From Phoronis ovalis (Eukaryota > Phoronida > Phoronidae), in contig JAOXYB010035383.1 in the NCBI GenBank assembly GCA_028565635.1, forward strand, positions 1 to 13,902: a stretch of 13,902 bases of DNA. Direction: 5' to 3'. The position numbers and the translations under genes are program-made. Below, piece by piece: positions 8,742-13,902 of the stretch. Numbering within the stretch: the first letter of the stretch is position 1; the number at the start of each line of letters is the position of its first letter. A model generated the notes under the pieces. It was not told the DNA's origin. It made no database searches and saw nothing but the letters and a program-made list of their open reading frames with translations.

Positions 8742-8960
8742 CTTTAGCCGGTTAAACATTTATGAAAAAAATAAAGAAAAAAAAGCCTTACCTACTCAGA
8801 TCTTTAGCCTGTTAAACACTATAAAAAAAAAAATAAAAAATTCCCTACTCAATTTTAAGGGCTTCCGCCTGTTAAGCATTTATTTTTCAAAATAAAAATA
8901 AAACCGCCCTACCTACTCAGTTTTTGAGAGCTTTCACCCGTTGAGAAACTTATCTTTTTG
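8742..8960. repeat. Degenerate tandem repeat, period 60-69 bp, about 3.5 copies
   Basis: Units start at 8742, 8802, 8862 and 8931. Each has a CTTTAGCCTGTTAAACA-like head and then an A-rich tract. The three full units also have a CCCTACCTACTCAG-like tail, and the last unit is partial. The A-tract varies in length and the heads carry several substitutions, so the array is old. It has no coding potential. Confidence 0.85.
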
Positions 8961-9918
8961 GTGTTGCCTTAAGGTGAAATTTCCTAGCCTAAGAAAACTT
9001 TTTATGTAAGACGTGCCCGGGAGGCGAGTAATAAAATAAGTCATCAAATAAGGTATCCAACATCGCTATTACCAAGAAAAGGTAATTGTTTTTTTTCCAA
9101 CCATTTATCTTATTTCTGAAAGACTAAGGTAATGACTTTTTTTATCATTATTCTAAACATTACGTGCGAACTGATTGAATCCACCTGCTGTGAACACGCC
9201 CACCGTGACATGCCAGTGAAGTATGCAAACTTTAATTTGCCAGTGAAATTTCTTTTTAAAAATTAATATAGTATTTTATGTGTATGAAAATGATGTATGC
9301 GAATGAACACTTGTGGCTTGTGTCCCGTTTATTATGTAAACCTTCTTCGTTATTTTATGCAGTGTTGAACGGTTTTATATGTATACCGTGGGGCAACAAT
9401 GCATTTAGCATTATTATTTTTTATCAGAGTCAGTGAAGAACAAATTAAAATACACCTTCTAAGGAGATCGAAAGCATGCGCATCTGTTGTAAAAACTTTT
9501 AATGTTTAAGCAAACGTAATTTTAAAACATATAAATAAAAAACTACACCTTTATTTGGTTAATACATACCATATACCATATAAAGAAAACCACTTTTTAG
9601 AAAATATTTGAAGCGTTTCTTCGCTGGTCATAATTTAAATAGTATACGTTTTCCTGTAATAGTTCATATAAGTGTTAGGGCATGCACCTCTATTTCTCTC
9701 TGCAATATCCTTGTTTTATTGGAGTTTTCAAGTTTTCAGTAAATGTTTAGGCATAGAAACCGTTGTATACTCTTTTACTAATACTTTATTTTTGAATAAT
9801 TTGTAGGTCATCATTATAGTATTTGCTGACTAGATCATAATTTAGCATATTTTTTATTTCTTTAGTATTATTTATCTTTGTATGAACTTTTTATAGTTTG
9901 AAATAAAGCATTATCATA

Positions 9919-9969
9919 TATATCATTAATACATTTTATATGTATCATTAATACATTTTAATACATTTT
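9919..9969 (+). repeat. Short tandem repeat, about 22-bp unit
   Basis: TATCATTAATACATTTTATA occurs at 9921 and again, nearly complete, from 9943. A partial third ATACATTTT follows at 9961. It is a minor AT-rich minisatellite. Confidence 0.8.
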
Positions 9970-12745
9970 GCATGCTAATAGCTCCATTTAAGAAATTTGC
10001 TTGCTTTTTGCAGATCATAAATGCATCTTTGATACATAAAACTGATTTTTTATCCTCTGTATTCTAGTGCCCAATGCCGCAGACTAATTACTCTCAATTA
10101 TATCTATTAGCGGATGACGCTCTAGTTTAGCTATTATATAAAAGTTACTAGAGTTTTTGCCACATTCCAGTTCAGTTTTGCAGAATTTTTTTGTGGTAAT
10201 TCAAATGTGCCTAGAAAAATATATATTTTTTGTTTTGCTCAAAATTGTAGTAAATAAGAGTCAATAAGGTCTCTTTCAAAAACAATTAATATTTTAGATA
10301 TTTACTTTGAATTAATTGAAACTCGATCTTACAATCAATAACATAACTGGCATTAATAACCGGTGAAAGATACGCATTTCTTAATTGTTGTTACGGCTTT
10401 AACCCATTATTCTCACGCCTGTCCAAAACCAATCATGCGCATTGCTTACTGGTATATTATAAGAGATATCAACTTCTAAATTCAACCCAGATGAATGTGT
10501 ACATAAGGCGTATACTTTCGTAAATAGCTTCACGCAGCAGCGTATGTAGTTTTATAGTATCTGTTACAATAACTAAAGATTTTGTTAAAATTCATGCACA
10601 ATAACTTTGCATATCAGGGTAAAACCAAAGTAAAGGTTATTTGTATTGTCCAAATATTTGACATCTATGATTGAAAATAGGCGTAAAGCACATGCGAAAA
10701 GTATATAATTTGCTTTCGTGTTATGCAAGTACGTCTAAAGTACAGCAGTTTAAATTTTATAGAGTACAATTCTCTAATACCGACTTGATTTGTTTCCGAT
10801 CTCATCCCGAGTTTGATGATGTCATTTTCGCATGTAGATGGTGAAGCAATAAAACTAAAAAAAATATTTTCTTAAAAAGAAAGCATAATTACATTAAATT
10901 AAAAAGAGGTTTAGCAACTTGATAATAAAAACTTTTATATGAGAAAAACACTTAAAATGACCATTTATATACATTTTTCATTAAAACTTTAAGAAGCAAA
11001 AGCAATCCATTAAAAAATAATATTTTCTAAAAGCTTATGATATACTCTTTCCAATGATGCATCTCATACACCATGATGGAGCATGACCTTTGTTACCTGT
11101 GTTTTTAAATTCTTTCCGACCCTTCAGAAATCCTTGAAAATGCCTTGCGTATAATGGGTTGTATAATTCATGAAAAGTCCGTATTACATTTTTTCACACA
11201 AAATAACTGCTTTTGATTATATAATCCAATTACTGGTTTTGTCAATTAAAATGACATCGTGAAGAAACACCTGCTTAAACTGATCACAAAGAGTGGATGT
11301 ACTAAAAAATTCTCGATTTCGTACCGTGTGATTTAGTTACTCAAAAATCGCAAAGCTCACAGCATTGATTTTCAAGGTTTGACGCGTTCTGATTTCTCTA
11401 CGTCATTGAACTTTAATGAAATGTTATTTGTTCTTTGAGTATGCTATAAAAAATTGACCAGCGGCTACCAGTTAATTAGGAAAATAATATGATCTGTAAA
11501 CCTTCGATAATGATGCTAAATATTTTAAAAAAATCGGAATCAAAATTAAACTCAGCTGATGTCAATAGTTAGATATATCAGAAAGCGTAAACATTATTTT
11601 CCCAAATTAATGAAATTATACGTATTTCAGAATCTTCAGTTATGCATCTCATTTGATCAGAGCAAACTTCTTAAAATCTGAGACACATTAGTCACTTTTT
11701 ATTTGGGCTATCTTTTAGAAAATATTACATAAGTTTCTTATAAGGTTGCCGATGCATTAGGAGGGCCCTAACGCAACCAACACGTAACATTTATTTCGAA
11801 TCGGCTGCAGGGTTGGTATATAGTAATCGACGGCATGTTGTCTGCAAAAAGAGCAGAAAAGTGCAATTGGTGACGATAGTGGTCTTGAATTGAATGTCAA
11901 TCCCAGGCTAGACTAGTAACGACGTTAAAAACAAACCAAAATTCTGGCGTTAAGGGGAAATTTGCATATCAGACAGTTTGCGATGTGCTTTAAACAGTAA
12001 GACAAACGTATATGCAAAGAGACCCCATGCTGGGAGGTATCTCACAAGAAACGAGATACTGACTCAGTAACATAAACCTAGGTTATATAAAATTCTCTAA
12101 AACATAGTAAAAAAAGCCCTAAATGGATCAGACCCGCCTCAAAGATTTCATCTTGGAAGGAAAAGAATACATAATTTATTTGTTATAAAACTCACGATAG
12201 GTTACCAAACTCCATTTTTAGAAATAGAATATATTTTTATTATCTTAAAAAGTTAAGCCTCTGGATAAGTTAAAAATGATATATATTTAGCGAATTATCC
12301 CACGAAAAAGAAGAAACCTTTTAAAGAGAAATAGTTACATGATCATGAAAGCACATGGTCTTATTCGTAAATCACCAAAACTGAGTGCCTAGAACTGAAA
12401 CTGTATGTGACATTCCTTTTCATATTTTTTTTTCTAGATATCATTGTCAGAAATATAAAATAAGTCAGGCCATCTGTTTTTCACTGTATAGATATGCCAA
12501 ACATAGCAAAGACGTATTTCAACTTTTGTGTATATGCGATTATATAAATAATACAAGGTATGACATACAAAATAATATAAAAACCAAAAAAGATAAATTA
12601 TCAAAAAGATAAAAACGTAAAAAGTGTTTTTGTAAATCATAAAAAAGATAAATATTCTGCAGTTTAAAGCTGATAATGTAAGTGTTTAAGAGAGGTTACC
12701 TTATACTACACTTTTAACCAAGAAAAACTTAGATTCTGAAGAATA

Positions 12746-12759
12746 TTTGCATATGCAAA
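12746..12759. promoter_or_regulatory. Perfect palindromic POU/octamer-type motif
   Basis: TTTGCATATGCAAA is its own reverse complement. Its core TGCATATGCA matches the centre of the MORE element bound by POU-domain dimers. Binding is inference; no target gene lies nearby in the window. Confidence 0.35.
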
Positions 12760-13530
12760 ATAAACTGAAACAGTAGTTTATTAGTCCGTTAATTTTTCTA
12801 ACATCTCCTTTGTTGAGTAAAGATTTATTAAGCATTTCCAAACTATGTATTTTGCAGTTTTTTCTAACATTTTTAAAACTAGACATGAAATTGCAATTCT
12901 GAAATTTATGTTGACGAAAATTATGATCAAAGCATACGGCATTCCCTGTTATCCTTAAAGTAGTGGACAAAAGGTATGCAATTAATCTAACTGAACAAAT
13001 AAAAACTATTTTGATTAGAAAGAAATTGTTGGATTTATTTAAGAAGCTCATTTCGTAATAAACAGAACAAAGAACGTATTAATAAAATTGACCACATTGA
13101 AACTGTAGGTGGCATAGAATCAATATACTCATAGTCTAAGTCACGTATGTTTAATTCTTGTATGCGATATGTTGCCATGGAAATCACGCCTATAATACCG
13201 AACCGCTGTGTTACAGTCTTTTAACACCGATGCATCAACTCATCGCAAAGTTATCTTGTTGTTTTCATATTACTTTTGTCGTCATCTATTATCCAGTGGC
13301 ATCAGGTTTTTGCTCTTTTGTTATTTAATTAAATCACGATCTTATTTAAAATGTAAATGTTTACAAAGTGCATTTAGCATTTAATGGTTATAACTCCTCC
13401 GCATGTACTTTGACGGAACAGTTACACACGATTCTGCTTTTCCGTTATATTTTCTAGCTATTCAGGCAGATAACTCATGGAGTACACATACATGTGGCAT
13501 GGCACGTAGTCAATGTTTTTTTTTTGGCTT

Positions 13531-13557
13531 GAAAATTGTTAATTAATTTAATTTTCA
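13531..13557. repeat. AT-rich hairpin
   Basis: GAAAATT (13531-13537) and AATTTTC (13551-13557) are reverse complements around a loop containing TTAATTAA. It follows a run of T. Its function is unknown and AT composition makes it a weak signal. Confidence 0.5.
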
Positions 13558-13825
13558 CTTTTTGTAATTTAGTAACCACAACTTCAAAGTCACAAAAACA
13601 GCAACCTGAGTGCAAAGATGCCTACATAAAAGGTGGTAAAAAAACAAAAAACTCTAGGTGCACAGAGATAAAAGACCAAATCTAAAATATTACGATGTGA
13701 CATTTGTTGTTTTTCTACACATGTTTCAAAGACACTATATTGAGATTAACGTGTTTGCGCAAGTATGTACTAAATCATCCTCCGAACGCAGGAGATTCTC
13801 TCTTCGTATATATATATGCAAAAAT

Positions 13826-13826
<1 letters not shown>

Positions 13827-13900
<74 letters not shown>

Positions 13901-13902
13901 CA
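13827..13902. repeat. GGCA tetranucleotide microsatellite
   Basis: Nineteen uninterrupted GGCA units run to the window edge and continue beyond it. The absence of any interruption points to recent expansion. It is G/C-rich in an otherwise AT-rich region and follows a TATATATATG stretch. Confidence 0.98.

Larger units (their letters stand above)
8961..13826. other. Gene-poor AT-rich region of about 4.9 kb
   Basis: I see no supportable gene. Open frames at 12385-12612 (plus), 12434-12640 (minus) and 12701-13051 (minus) are low-complexity and match nothing known to me. Noted structure: a 22-bp tandem repeat near 9919-9969, an inverted pair at 11954-12026, a 14-bp POU-type palindrome at 12746-12759 and an AT hairpin at 13531-13557. 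A slightly less AT-rich patch lies at 11740-12060. Confidence 0.5.

Noticed and set aside
10428-10500. CCAAT followed by a TATA-like TATTATAAG on the plus strand
   Set aside because: Promoter-like spacing, but no downstream open frame or RNA gene; such motifs are frequent in AT-rich DNA.
12385-13051. Three open frames of 68-116 codons on both strands
   Set aside because: They are rich in Phe, Tyr, Asn, Lys and Ile, two overlap on opposite strands, and none has a motif or splice support.

Overview
The window is AT-rich animal DNA with one gene that can be supported. On the minus strand at positions 183-1755 lies a two-exon gene for a secreted TGF-beta superfamily ligand of Nodal/BMP type. TGF-beta ligands are found only in animals, and the gene has a spliceosomal intron with a clean GT...AG pair and matching phase. 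The host is therefore a metazoan. The AT content, sparse genes and many small repeat families suggest an invertebrate. A spiralian such as a mollusc is a tentative guess that the sequence does not prove.

Layout from left to right. Positions 1-38 are a TATCTA microsatellite. Positions 183-1755 hold the ligand gene; its stop codon is followed by a small hairpin and a possible ATTAAA polyadenylation signal. Its presumed 5' flank at about 1756-2290 has a perfect TCF/LEF-type motif and a weak TATA candidate. Positions 3006-3155 are a palindromic foldback element. Positions 3423-4250 are a small transposon-like element with GGAGTGGA terminal inverted repeats, an apparent TA target-site duplication and an internal array of about 186-bp tandem repeats. 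A diverged, inverted relative of its outer part lies at 6165-6546. Positions 8742-8960 hold a degenerate 60-bp tandem repeat. The remaining DNA up to 13826 has no supportable gene but includes short palindromes and several octamer-like (POU-type) motifs. The window ends inside a GGCA tetranucleotide microsatellite.

The ligand reads as intact: signal peptide, prodomain helices, prodomain arm, RARR furin-type site and a 132-residue mature region with a cystine-knot domain. Six of the seven family cysteines are present. The missing one normally makes the disulfide between the two subunits; here it is histidine. The wrist/helix region that meets type I receptors is also unusual. This is the most interesting coding observation. 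I found no sign of a multi-gene system, CRISPR array, operon, reverse transcriptase or transposase. The second theme is repeat biology: the 3423-4250 element and its inverted relative.
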